This document shows, piece by piece, positions 9,781 through 18,889 of a stretch of 64,000 nt of DNA. Origin of the DNA: Fischerella muscicola SAG 1427-1 = PCC 73103 (lineage in GTDB: Bacteria > Cyanobacteriota > Cyanobacteriia > Cyanobacteriales > Nostocaceae); contig NZ_AJLJ01000182.1 of assembly GCF_000317245.1 (NCBI RefSeq), forward strand, positions 1-64,000, read 5' to 3'. The notes beneath the pieces were generated by a model. That model had not been told where the DNA came from. It did no database searches and saw only the letters and a program-made list of their open reading frames with translations. The translations under genes were made by a program, and so were the position numbers. Numbering within the stretch: the first letter of the stretch is position 1; each line of letters starts with the position of its first letter.

Positions 9781-12348
9781 TTAATCTCTAATTATTGCTA
9801 CTTGGGAAAGCGTTTCTAACCAAGGTGGAACAGATTTTGATTTATCTTTATCTGCATCAGCAATATATCTTAGTAAAGGTTCATGTTTGGATTTTAGTAG
9901 TTCTTGTAAACTATCAACAATCTCTTTCAACGCCCTGGAAAAAGAAGATTTCACCTGTTTGGTTAACTGACTGACGTATTGAACTAGATGTAAACCAGCG
10001 CTGGCGGTGATTTCGTCTCGCAGGCGCAAAACGGCTATTTGATGATTAAATGGTCTGGGAGGGGTGGGAAATTGTTTATCAGGACTCCAATCTAAAATTT
10101 GTCCGTTGGGATGTTTGTCATCTTGGCGCGCTAAGGGAAATAAGGTGTCGGCGTTGATGGTATGATTATTATTAGCTAATCCACTGTGATCAATAATTAA
10201 TCTTTGCCATTTGTTGGCTGGATCAACTGCGCGGAGGAAGTTACGAAATAGCCGGAGTTGATTTTTACCGAAGTTGTCTTGGATGTAGCGTTCGATGTCT
10301 GGTGAAAGGACAGAGTTAACTGTGTTGCGTTCGTCTGAGACTTCGATGGAGAGTTTTTTGAAGAAGTCAATTACTGCTTCTGTGGTGCGATCATGGGCGA
10401 AGGTTTGCATTTCTTGAATGGTTTGGACGAATGCAGAATAGAAATCATCGCTTTTGGTGGGGATGGTGTCTTCTACTTCTTCGTCACCAAAAAAGCTGTC
10501 GGTTTTGGTGAGGGAAATTGTGCCATTTTTGGTTCGATCAAATAGTAGTGTCCATTCACTCCATTCAAAGAAGATTTTATTAGTTAATTCGTCTTTGACA
10601 ATATCACTGACGGCGACGCCATCGCGGTTTTTTAATATTGGTTGTTTTTCTAGTTCTTCTTGAAATTGTCTGTAAATAGTTACTAGGTTTTCGATTCCTT
10701 GGCGCAGTTCGATAAATTTCGGGTTTTCTTCGACGGGGATATATGCGGGTACTTGTTCAAGGAGGGTTTTTAAGTTATCTTGCTCTTTTTGCAAAGCTTT
10801 GACGGTTCTTTGGGTATCTTCTACAAGTTGTTTTAAACCGTTTTGGGCGACGTGGTCTTTGAGTAATGCGCGTAGTCTGCTGATTCCTCCGTCTTCTGCA
10901 AAGTCACTGAGTTGTTTTTGCAGGGTGCTGGATGGTGGTAGCATTTTACTGAGTTGTTGCCATTTTTCTCGTAGTTCAACTTCGGAGAGTTTGTTGGGAA
11001 TATCTAATTCTGGCAAAAATTCTGGGGAGGAAACTTGGATGAGGGAAGAAACTTCTGCAAGTTTGGCTAAACCGTGGAGTTGGGAGAGTAAAACTATATT
11101 TTTTTTCTCTGTGGTTAAGTTGCTGGCACTGGCAATGGTAAGTTGGAGAATGCCCAGGCTTTCTAATATATTGGCTTCGGAAAGTAATGGTTCGTCTACG
11201 AGTTCATCAAGGGCGCGTTCGTCACTCTGGGTCAGGGGAAGTTGATTGAAGCGTCCGACACCAACGATAATTCTATCTCTTAAGTCGTGTCCTTTGTCGC
11301 GTTCCAACATTGTCCGAATTTTGGAGGCGATCGCACCACCTGGATATCTACCGTTGAGTAGCAACAGCAGAGTTTGCACGTCTCTGAGTTCGCGCAGTGA
11401 TAAAAAGGTGTCCCGCACCCCGGAGTCTGCTGAACCTAATCCGGGAAAGTCTAATAAAACAAATTCATTGGTTCCTTGGAGTGCAGATAAATCCCAGATT
11501 TCTTTGGATACTTCAACGGTGACATCGATGCGGCGAATTAAGGAAAAGCTTCTCTGTAAATCTACTGCTGATGGTTGAGCAAAATTTGTCCACGGTTGCG
11601 GTGGTGGTGGCAGTTGATCAAAGCTGAGTTCTAAGATATTCATTGGTGGTTCAGATAATCTCAGCCCTTTTTTAGCGGTATTATGATCTATTTGGTAGCT
11701 TTTACCGCCAATAAATTTGCCGTAAGTGTTGTAAGTACGCATGTATACTACTATTTCTCGGAGTAGCGATCGCAATTCTAAACTTTGCGTCTGATTCCAA
11801 GCTTGTTCGCACCATCTCAAGATTCCGTTGCTATCAACAATCGTTGTTGGGTGCAGGTTTTTGAGAATAGTCAGCAATTCCACAGATATTTCTGATGCTT
11901 TCGCTCGTGTTTCCACTTCCTGGAGCATAAACCGCAGACACTCTTTCACACCCTCATCGGAGAGATACTGAACGGTGTATTTACCAATTTGGGTAGTTTG
12001 TAAATCTGGTTGTTGACGCAAATGAATGGCGGTGACGTTCCCTGTAGTCGGGGTTTCACTGACAGGTAAAGCATCAGCGTAGCCAATGAGACTACCAATC
12101 AGTAACGTTTTGCCACTACTGAACTCGCCCATAACGCCTATTTTCACAGGCGAAGAGGCTATTTCTACAACTCTTTGGGCAGATTCTTTTAAACTCTGAA
12201 TGTTTTCATGGATACTTTGAGGAAACCAACTTTCTTGGGGAGGCGGGTTTTGTGAAACTAATTCCAAGCTTTGGAGAACAGATTCCCCATATTCTTTATA
12301 ACGGCTCAGTTGTGCGATCGCCATGTCACTCTTCATACTTACTCCCAA
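9781..12348 (-). CDS. Dynamin-like large GTPase, SrfC-like
   Basis: An 855-aa P-loop protein of the bacterial dynamin type. After a helical N-terminal segment the G1 motif GEFSSGKT lies at 74-81. A switch threonine region follows (SETPTTGNV, about 97-105), then G3 DFPG at 300-303. The G4 position reads GVGRFNQL rather than the usual TKxD, so nucleotide specificity may be altered. G1 and G3 are separated by about 220 residues, much longer than in classical dynamins. The remainder is helical and coiled-coil-rich, as expected for a stalk, with no clear transmembrane hairpin. It is the first gene of the minus-strand trio with the Hsp70-like and 387-aa genes. MKSDMA at 12336 is an alternative start. 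The GTPase call is secure, the cellular role unknown. Confidence 0.88.
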   Translation of the reverse strand: MGVSMKSDMAIAQLSRYKEYGESVLQSLELVSQNPPPQESWFPQSIHENIQSLKESAQRVVEIASSPVKIGVMGEFSSGKTLLIGSLIGYADALPVSETPTTGNVTAIHLRQQPDLQTTQIGKYTVQYLSDEGVKECLRFMLQEVETRAKASEISVELLTILKNLHPTTIVDSNGILRWCEQAWNQTQSLELRSLLREIVVYMRTYNTYGKFIGGKSYQIDHNTAKKGLRLSEPPMNILELSFDQLPPPPQPWTNFAQPSAVDLQRSFSLIRRIDVTVEVSKEIWDLSALQGTNEFVLLDFPGLGSADSGVRDTFLSLRELRDVQTLLLLLNGRYPGGAIASKIRTMLERDKGHDLRDRIIVGVGRFNQLPLTQSDERALDELVDEPLLSEANILESLGILQLTIASASNLTTEKKNIVLLSQLHGLAKLAEVSSLIQVSSPEFLPELDIPNKLSEVELREKWQQLSKMLPPSSTLQKQLSDFAEDGGISRLRALLKDHVAQNGLKQLVEDTQRTVKALQKEQDNLKTLLEQVPAYIPVEENPKFIELRQGIENLVTIYRQFQEELEKQPILKNRDGVAVSDIVKDELTNKIFFEWSEWTLLFDRTKNGTISLTKTDSFFGDEEVEDTIPTKSDDFYSAFVQTIQEMQTFAHDRTTEAVIDFFKKLSIEVSDERNTVNSVLSPDIERYIQDNFGKNQLRLFRNFLRAVDPANKWQRLIIDHSGLANNNHTINADTLFPLARQDDKHPNGQILDWSPDKQFPTPPRPFNHQIAVLRLRDEITASAGLHLVQYVSQLTKQVKSSFSRALKEIVDSLQELLKSKHEPLLRYIADADKDKSKSVPPWLETLSQVAIIRD

Positions 12349-12885
12349 TAAAATCCTACGCTTTTAGCAGTTAGCAGTTATCAGTTATCACGCAGGACAG
12401 CAGTTAATTTTGGATTTACGGCAATAGTCATAGTTATAACTTGTTTTTTAATCAAAGAAGTTTAGCAATTTGTTCGTGATTATTGTTTCCAAATTGCAAA
12501 ACTTTGTAGAAGTTTGCATAAATTTGTAGAAGCAAAAAACTCAATTCTAAAACTTCTAGAAATATTCATCATTATCATCCGGAAACCCGCAGATCCCCGA
12601 CTTCTCTAAGAAGTCGGGGATCTTGTCTCTCACGAATGATCTAGTTTTTCACGAAAAAATTATATGAGCGCCTAACGCACCCTACTGGCGTGGCAAGGCT
12701 AAAATGTTGCAATACATCTCTGATTCTATCTCTGTGTACTCTGCGCCTCTGCGGTTTATTAATGCACTATTTTAGCTGTGTCAGTCCACTACAGCCATAA
12801 CTACAGTGCTGTACATCGGTGTTCGATATTTGAAAACATCATACCTAGCCACAACTCTAAATTCTAAAAATTCCGTAAATATTTA
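12349..12885. other. Intergenic region with small palindromic repeats
   Basis: This stretch between the dynamin-like gene and the IS982 element has no ORF worth calling. It holds a perfect hairpin repeat at 12592-12622 (arms GATCCCCGACTTCT / AGAAGTCGGGGATC), also found twice inside the MITE at 18510-18889. It also holds a copy of the CTCTGCGCCTCTGCGG repeat at 12729-12755 and an AACGCACCCTAC fragment. The promoter of the dynamin-like gene should lie at its left end. Confidence 0.6.
12592..12622. repeat. Solo GATCCCCGACTT hairpin repeat
   Basis: A perfect 14-bp inverted repeat with a 3-nt loop. It is nearly identical to the palindromes at 18553-18583 and 18815-18845, which are the inner tips of the MITE arms. 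It is either a solo end of that element or a separate REP-like unit. Confidence 0.75.
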
Positions 12886-13972
12886 ACGTGAGTTCGATGA
12901 ACTAAAAAACAGCAGGAGGCAGCGCAGGTAAATCTTTTGGGTAAATTTCAATGGAGGGTTTTTTGGGCAAATAAGTGTAAGCAGTTAAACCAGCGATCAA
13001 ATTAACCAAAAAGTTAAATACACTGCGATGTCGGGAGTGTTCTATTTGACACATGTTTTTCAAATGATCATTGACTGACTCAATGACTGCCCGCTTGCGT
13101 AAAAGAATTTTATCAATCAGTTTTACCAAACGATTCTTCATCTTCTTTTTGGATTTCGTCACTAACTGCAAACCTCGCTTATATAGCTCCTCAAATAATT
13201 TTTGTGAGATGTATCCTCTATCCCCAAAAAGTTTACCAATTAAATCCTTTGTCATATCTGGAACAGGCTGACGGTCATCAACATTTGCAGGAGTTAGCTT
13301 GAATGCCAGCAGTTCTCCGCAGTCGTTAATAATCAGATGGAGTTTAAATCCATAGTGCCAGCCCACAGAGTTTTTACCCCATTTTACTAATCCTTTAAAA
13401 ACTTTATGGGCATGGGAGCGACAATTGTGACAAACATCTATCGGAGTTGAATCGATAAAGCTAATTCCCGTAATTTCTCCTGTCCGTGTCTGCAAAAAGC
13501 AACACAACAACATTAAGCACCAAGGCATGAGTTCCACAAACCTTGTGTAGCTGACCAAGTTTGGAAATGCTCCTCGCCAACCAGGTAGTACATGCAAGGT
13601 GTAAAACTCCTTGAAAGTTTTATAACCACTGCCATGAAATGCTATTACTATCGTCATTACCTCCGATAAATGCATTCGAGAAGTGCTGCGACGTTCTCCT
13701 GTTGTTGATGGTAGTTGTGGTACTCGTTGCCACAAGTTCTCCCACTGGTTGCAAAAATCATCTACGTCACAGAAGATTTGTACAATATCGAGGCGAGATA
13801 CAATAGTAGACATAGCCGAACTCTTGGTTTTTGTTATGTATTTTGAGTTTCGGCGTTTTTTTGGTCATTTTTCTTCAATTTTCAATAAATCTTATTCATT
13901 ATTTTGCCTATCCATTTTTTCAGACTCTTATCTGGCAATCTTTTTAAGCTTTTTTCCCCGTCGAACTCACGT
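12886..13972 (-). mobile_element. IS982-family insertion sequence, apparently intact
   Basis: The element is about 1087 bp, bounded by 12-bp perfect terminal inverted repeats, ACGTGAGTTCGA at 12886-12897 and TCGAACTCACGT at 13961-13972. It is flanked by identical 10-bp direct repeats TAAATATTTA at 12876-12885 and 13973-13982. Because this sequence is itself nearly palindromic, the true target duplication could be slightly shorter. The transposase gene is full length. Intact ends, an open gene and an unmutated target duplication suggest a recent insertion, between the dynamin-like gene and the STAND/WD40 gene. Confidence 0.93.
12902..13813 (-). CDS. IS982-family transposase
   Basis: This 303-aa DDE-type transposase catalyses cut-and-paste or copy-out movement of its element. 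Family hallmarks are ISFIDSTPIDVCHNCR (first Asp), HKVFKGLVKWGKNSVGW, FKLHLIINDCGEL, LTPANVDDRQPVP, KLFGDRGYISQKLFEEL (second Asp) and a C-terminal ESVNDHLKNMCQIEHSRHR (catalytic Glu). The frame is open from start to stop and the length is normal, so the enzyme may be active. It fills nearly the whole IS between the two terminal repeats. Confidence 0.95.
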   Translation of the reverse strand: MSTIVSRLDIVQIFCDVDDFCNQWENLWQRVPQLPSTTGERRSTSRMHLSEVMTIVIAFHGSGYKTFKEFYTLHVLPGWRGAFPNLVSYTRFVELMPWCLMLLCCFLQTRTGEITGISFIDSTPIDVCHNCRSHAHKVFKGLVKWGKNSVGWHYGFKLHLIINDCGELLAFKLTPANVDDRQPVPDMTKDLIGKLFGDRGYISQKLFEELYKRGLQLVTKSKKKMKNRLVKLIDKILLRKRAVIESVNDHLKNMCQIEHSRHRSVFNFLVNLIAGLTAYTYLPKKPSIEIYPKDLPALPPAVF

Positions 13973-14075
13973 TAAATATTTAGCTTAATCTCCGGAGAAC
14001 TTGAGATTCATTGTGTATTTAACCCTCGCGCTCGTTCAATCAAGAATTTTATGCTGTTAGCAGGAGTTATGCTCA

Positions 14076-17000
14076 ATGCCTCTCAATCAAAAGCTAGCTG
14101 ACATAGACAAAATCTTAGATACTGAGTATGAAAAACTCGCTAAATTTCGACTCCGCATCGCTTCCACAGCCAGTCTCCCAGAACAATTTGATCTTGAACA
14201 ACGCATCAAAGAGATAAATCAAAACATCCGTAAATATAAGGCTGAGTATTGGCAACTGCTAGCACAAGAAGCACACTTGGCTCCAATTACAGAAGCAGAT
14301 GCAAACAATGCTATTCTCCAAGTAGTGCAGAATTTGCAAATCATAGCCAGTAAATTCAGTGCTAGCTATCCTGATGAGTTGAGGCAAAAACTACAAAAAA
14401 TTCTCAACCAACTTCAGGAAGTAGACAATCCAGCAACAGCTAAAGCTAAATTGACACTCAATTTAATCCCAGAAATATTATTCTATGAAGTAGACCTAGC
14501 AACAGAAACATCTCTGCTCATCGCTTTTCAACCGCTAAGACAACTATTTGAAACATCACTAATTCAGACACCAGTAATCAGCCCCGATGCAACTTGCCCG
14601 TATCGGGGCTTATTAGCATTTCAAGAGCAGGATCAAGAATACTTTTTTGGGCGAAACAGATATGTTGAAGATTTATTGAAAGTTGTTCGCCAACAACCAT
14701 TGGTAGCTTTGATTGGTGCTTCTGGTAGTGGTAAATCTTCAGTAGTGTTTGCGGGATTAATTCCTCAATTGCGAGCAACAGGAAATTGGCTGATTGAATC
14801 ATTTCGTCCCCAAAATCAGGCTAGTTACGCACTGGCTGCGGCTTTGGTGCGACTGCTGAAACCAGAACTCGATGAAATTCAGCAACTAGGGCGAGCCAAG
14901 GAATTGCTTGCAGATATGGAGAAGGGTTTAACACTGCCAGAAATATTAGCAATTATTCTCCAACGCCATCCTGATAAAAGAATATTGTTAGTCATTGACC
15001 AATTTGAAGAACTTTACACCCTCTGCCAGGATACCCAAGAACAACAGCGATTTGTTGATGCAATCCTCGCAGCAATAGAATCAGCCCCAAATAAATTAAC
15101 AGTAGTGTTGACATTGCGGGCAGACTTTTTTAGTTATGTGTTGAATTATGCTCATTTGGGGGAAGCATTACAACAGTACAAGCCGCAGTTACTCAGTGCG
15201 ATGAACCGGGAGGAAATGGAAACTGCAATTGAGCAGCCAGCTCAAAAAATGGGGGTGACACTGGAGGAGGGACTAACAGAACGTATTCTTGATGATGTGA
15301 AACAGGAACCAGGAAACTTGCCTTTGCTGGAGTTTGCTTTGACTCAACTTTGGGCAAAGCAAAATCGCGGACAATTGACGCATCAAGCCTATGAAGAAAT
15401 TGGGGGAGTTGCCAAAGCACTGGCAAATCATGCGGAAGCAGTTTTTGAAGAATTAAATGAGGCAGATAAAAAACGGACAGAACGAGTATTAATTCAATTA
15501 GTGCGTCCAGGAGAAGCAACGGAAGACACCCGTTGCATTACTACTCGTGAAGCTGTAAACGGCGAGAATTGGGATTTGGTGACGCGCCTTGCTTCTAGTC
15601 GTTTAGTAGTGACGGGGCGTGATGAAAAGAAACAAACAGAAACAGTCGAAGTGGTGCATGAAGCCCTGATTCGGGAGTGGACGCGGTTACAAGGGTGGAT
15701 GAATGATAACCGCGAGTTTCGCACTTGGCAAGAACGGCTGAAAGGGCGGATGCAAGAATGGGAAGCAACGGGCAAAGATGAAGGGGCATTATTAAGGGGT
15801 TTGGCTTTAGCTGAGGCAGAAGATTGGCGAGATAAACGTAAAGACGAACTCAGTACGATAGAAAAAGAGTTTATTCAGGAGGGTCTTACACTTAGAGAAC
15901 GGGAGAAGAAACAGCAAAAGCGCAGACAAAGACTTACAACTATTGGTCTGAGTAGCTTCACTATAATAGCCACAAGTTTGTCCGGGGTAGCTGGTCTAGG
16001 CTGGCGCAATGCCGCAATCAATCAAATTAATTCTCTTGCTAAGACTTCAGATGCGCTTTTAAACTCAAATCAACCAGAAGCTTTAAAAACAAGTTTAAAA
16101 GCTAGTGTGCAAATGCAACATACACCTTGGGTAGATAGCGATACCCGCAGGCAAGTAGAACTGACATTATTGCATACAGTTCACAACGTCGCAGCCCCAA
16201 ACGTTTTAGGAGGTCATGGAAGCTGGGTTACAAGCGTCAGCTTTAGCCCAGATGGCAAAATGCTAGCTTCTGCAAGTCATGACAAGACAGTCAAATTGTG
16301 GGATACCAGCACCGGACAAGAACTCAAAATTCTCAAAGGGCATACAGGCTTTGTTACAGACATCAGCTTCAGTCCGGATGGCAAAATGCTGGCTTCTACA
16401 AGTAATGACAAGACAGTAAAACTTTGGGATACTACCACTGGTAAAGAACTCAAAACCCTTAGAGGGCATACAAATTTTGTTTTTCGTGTCAGCTTTAGTC
16501 CAGATGGCAAAATGCTGGCTTCTACAAGTTATGACGCGATGATAAAACTGTGGGACACCAGTACTGGTGCAGAAATCACTACTCTCACGGGGCATAATAA
16601 CTCGGTTTATGGTGTCAGCTTCAGCCCGGATAGCAAGATGCTAGCTTCTGCAAGTAGTGATGGAACAGTAAAATTGTGGGATGCCACCACTGGCAAAGAA
16701 CTTAAAACTTTTTTAGGGCATAAAAACGTGGTTTATGACGTCAGTTTTAGCCCGGATAGCAAGATGCTGGTTTCTGCCAGTGGTGATTGGACAGTAAAAC
16801 TATGGGATATCACCACTGGCAAAGAACTCAAAACTCTTAGGGGACATACACAATTAGTTAATAGTGTCAGCTTTAGTTCTGATGGCAAGATGCTGGTTTC
16901 TGCCAGTGGTGATAGGACAGTCAAATTGTGGGATACCTCTACTGGCAAAGAACTTAAAATTTTTCTTGGGCATACACAATCAGTTAGCAGTGCCAGCCTT

Positions 17001-18059
17001 AGCCCGGATAGCAATATGTTAGCTTCTGCGAGTGGGGATGGGACAGTCAAATTGTGGGATACTAACACTGGCAAAGAATTGAAAACTCTCCAAGCGCATA
17101 AAAACATTGTTTTTGGTGTCAGTTTCAGCCCAGATAGCAAGATGCTAGCTTCTGCGAGTGGGGATGGGACAGTCAAATTGTGGGATACTAACACTGGCAG
17201 AGAATTCAAAACCCTCCAAGGGCATACACAATCAGTTAACAGTGTTAGTTTCAGCCCAGATGGCAAGATGCTGGCTTCTGGAAGTGGTGATAGGACAGTC
17301 AAATTGTGGGATACCACTACTGGCAAAGAACTCAAAACCATCCAAGCCCATAACAACACTGTTTATGGTGTCAGCTTCAGCCCAGATGGCAAGATGCTGG
17401 CTTCTGCCAGTGGTGATAGGACAGTCAAATTGTGGGATACCTCTACTGGCAAACTAATTAAAATCCTCAGTGGCCATACAAATGGGGTTTGGGGCGTCAG
17501 TTTCAGCCCAGATGGCAAGATGCTGGCTTCTGCTAGTGCTGACAAGACAGTTAAACTTTGGGATACGACTACTGGTAAAGAACTCAAAACCCTCAATGGA
17601 CGTACAAATGAGGTTTATGGTGTTAGCTTTAGCTCAGATGGCAAAATGCTGGCTTTTGGCACTAGAGACAACATGGTACAACTGTGGGATACGACCACTG
17701 GTAAAGAAATCAAAACCCTCAGTGGCCATACAAATGGGGTTTGGGGCGTCAGTTTCAGTCCGGATGGTAAGCTACTGGCCTCTACAAGTTTTGATTACAC
17801 AATAAAACTGTGGGATACCAACACTGGTAAAGAACTCAAAACTCTTATGGGACATCAAAACGCGGTTTATGCCGTTAGCTTTAGTCGGGATAGCAAAATG
17901 CTGGCTTCTGTTAGTGCTGACTACACAGTCAGATTGTGGAGGTGGAATTTTGATTATTTACTTAACGAAGGGTGCAATTTTATCCGCGGATATTTTAAAA
18001 CTAATCCTTCCAATGATCAAAGTGACAAGCATCTGTGCGATGGTATTAGTGAACGCTAG
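14076..18059 (+). CDS. STAND-type NTPase with C-terminal WD40 propellers
   Basis: A 1327-aa signalling ATPase. Residues 1-165 are helical and may be an effector-associated domain. A nSTAND1 module opens with CPYRGLLAFQEQD near 174. Walker A GASGSGKS is at 214-221 and Walker B ILLVIDQFEE near 302-311. A hydrophobic helix (about 620-640) precedes the repeats. From about residue 712 there are 14 consecutive 42-residue WD40 repeats, enough for two seven-bladed propellers, each with GH-x-V-SFSPDGKMLAS-KLWDT-TGKELKTL. Repeat 12 is degenerate (GRTNEV, AFGTRDN). By family analogy the propellers sense a ligand and release the NTPase to oligomerise and drive an effector; the effector here is unknown. 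No protease or caspase domain is encoded next to it. Confidence 0.93.
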   Translation: MPLNQKLADIDKILDTEYEKLAKFRLRIASTASLPEQFDLEQRIKEINQNIRKYKAEYWQLLAQEAHLAPITEADANNAILQVVQNLQIIASKFSASYPDELRQKLQKILNQLQEVDNPATAKAKLTLNLIPEILFYEVDLATETSLLIAFQPLRQLFETSLIQTPVISPDATCPYRGLLAFQEQDQEYFFGRNRYVEDLLKVVRQQPLVALIGASGSGKSSVVFAGLIPQLRATGNWLIESFRPQNQASYALAAALVRLLKPELDEIQQLGRAKELLADMEKGLTLPEILAIILQRHPDKRILLVIDQFEELYTLCQDTQEQQRFVDAILAAIESAPNKLTVVLTLRADFFSYVLNYAHLGEALQQYKPQLLSAMNREEMETAIEQPAQKMGVTLEEGLTERILDDVKQEPGNLPLLEFALTQLWAKQNRGQLTHQAYEEIGGVAKALANHAEAVFEELNEADKKRTERVLIQLVRPGEATEDTRCITTREAVNGENWDLVTRLASSRLVVTGRDEKKQTETVEVVHEALIREWTRLQGWMNDNREFRTWQERLKGRMQEWEATGKDEGALLRGLALAEAEDWRDKRKDELSTIEKEFIQEGLTLREREKKQQKRRQRLTTIGLSSFTIIATSLSGVAGLGWRNAAINQINSLAKTSDALLNSNQPEALKTSLKASVQMQHTPWVDSDTRRQVELTLLHTVHNVAAPNVLGGHGSWVTSVSFSPDGKMLASASHDKTVKLWDTSTGQELKILKGHTGFVTDISFSPDGKMLASTSNDKTVKLWDTTTGKELKTLRGHTNFVFRVSFSPDGKMLASTSYDAMIKLWDTSTGAEITTLTGHNNSVYGVSFSPDSKMLASASSDGTVKLWDATTGKELKTFLGHKNVVYDVSFSPDSKMLVSASGDWTVKLWDITTGKELKTLRGHTQLVNSVSFSSDGKMLVSASGDRTVKLWDTSTGKELKIFLGHTQSVSSASLSPDSNMLASASGDGTVKLWDTNTGKELKTLQAHKNIVFGVSFSPDSKMLASASGDGTVKLWDTNTGREFKTLQGHTQSVNSVSFSPDGKMLASGSGDRTVKLWDTTTGKELKTIQAHNNTVYGVSFSPDGKMLASASGDRTVKLWDTSTGKLIKILSGHTNGVWGVSFSPDGKMLASASADKTVKLWDTTTGKELKTLNGRTNEVYGVSFSSDGKMLAFGTRDNMVQLWDTTTGKEIKTLSGHTNGVWGVSFSPDGKLLASTSFDYTIKLWDTNTGKELKTLMGHQNAVYAVSFSRDSKMLASVSADYTVRLWRWNFDYLLNEGCNFIRGYFKTNPSNDQSDKHLCDGISER
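16205..17945 (+). repeat. Fourteen tandem 126-bp WD40-coding repeats
   Basis: The period is exactly 126 bp (42 codons) throughout. Blocks such as TTCAGCCCAGATGGCAAGAT and GTCAAATTGTGGGATAC recur almost unchanged between units. The nucleotide-level likeness, including synonymous sites, implies recent duplication or gene conversion. Copy number is likely to vary between strains and to be hard to assemble. Confidence 0.9.
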
Positions 18060-18069
18060 TTATGTGAGT

Positions 18070-18294
18070 TTATTCTTCTAAAGCAACGGGTTCTGTAGGA
18101 TCATCATAATGGACAACTTTACCTCGCAAAGGATAAAGATTTGTATCTAATTGGGGTTTTGGTGCTGCTTGGTGCTGTGGAGTTTTAGCTTCCAGAATAA
18201 TCACTTCCACAGTTTCACCTGTATGAAAGGGTAAACCTTGCAATGTCAAAGTTCCATCTTCAGTTAAAATAGCTTCGATTTTATGAGCGTTCAT
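18070..18294 (-). CDS. Orphan antitoxin-like small protein
   Basis: A 74-aa protein beginning MNAHKIEAILTEDGTLTLQGLPF. This resembles small cyanobacterial proteins often encoded just before a PIN-domain toxin, by my recollection. The C-terminus ends YDDPTEPVALEE and seems shortened relative to relatives that continue past this point. No toxin gene follows: the next DNA downstream is the convergent end of the STAND/WD40 gene, 10 bp away. It may be a relic or a solitary regulator. The coding call is good; the antitoxin role is inferred. Confidence 0.7.
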   Translation of the reverse strand: MNAHKIEAILTEDGTLTLQGLPFHTGETVEVIILEAKTPQHQAAPKPQLDTNLYPLRGKVVHYDDPTEPVALEE

Positions 18295-18509
18295 TTTACA
18301 ACTCCTAAAGCCAGGGTGAGGACTGTACGCGCAGCATTCCCGCAGGGTAGTCCTGACTACGAACTGAACAAGAAAATGCTAACTTGCTTCAGTTCCCTAT
18401 TGCCACAATTTAAAAGCGATGCAAATAACAAATAACTATTAAGGCTCTAACTTCTTACCTCAACGATTTTACAGGTTTTTTAAGACAACATTTATTATGC
18501 GATCGCATC

Positions 18510-18889
18510 CTAGTACTCCACCACATAAGTTCTCAGGGGTTGCAAGGGGACAGATCCCCGACTTCTTAAAGAAGTCGGGGATCTAATGTATTTGGAGTTG
18601 CAAAATTGTTTTACTGATGAGCATCGCACTCCCCAAATTCACGTTCATCACAAATGGGAACTCATCCATAGAGAACATCAACACATTTGTAACTAACGTC
18701 TTTATGTTGTTTATGAATAGGAACCCATTTATTACAAACGAGAACCCATTCATTACAAACGGGAACCCATTCATTACAAATGGGAAAGCAATGGTAAAGA
18801 CAAAGAAATTTATAGATCCCCGACTTTTTAAAAAAGTCGGGGATCTGTCCCCTCGCAACCTCTCATAACTTATGGGATGGAGTACTAGT
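18510..18889. mobile_element. MITE-like element with long inverted ends
   Basis: The left arm 18510-18587 and right arm 18813-18889 are inverted copies of about 77 bp. Each carries AGTACTCCA at the outer end, a CATAAGTT block, then GAGGGGACAGATCCCCGACT, and ends in a perfect internal palindrome (18553-18583; 18815-18845). The outermost CTAGTAC/GTACTAG is compatible with insertion at TA, as for IS630/Tc1-type elements, but the duplication cannot be resolved because it is palindromic. The 230-bp centre holds about 3.5 copies of a 21-bp unit. In the plus frame 18617-18868 this would read NGNPFIT repeats; I regard that frame as part of the element rather than a gene. Confidence 0.85.
18716..18784 (+). 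repeat. 21-bp tandem repeats inside the MITE
   Basis: The unit AACGGGAACCCATTCATTACA is repeated about 3.5 times with few mismatches, the left copies being more diverged. Because the period is a multiple of three, one reading frame stays open and encodes repeated NGNPFIT heptads. Confidence 0.8.

Noticed and set aside
12592-12622. Intrinsic terminator of the IS or of the dynamin-like gene
   Set aside because: It has no U run after it, lies upstream of the dynamin-like gene, and is a copy of a repeat found elsewhere.
16733-17596. Long minus-strand frames with repeated LSSLPVVVSHNLTVLSPLAE-like units
   Set aside because: They are antisense images of the WD40 repeats; the period and repeat come from the plus-strand gene.
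18617-18868. 83-codon frame with NGNPFIT repeats
   Set aside because: It lies entirely within the MITE and is kept open by the 21-bp repeat period; no start signal or family.
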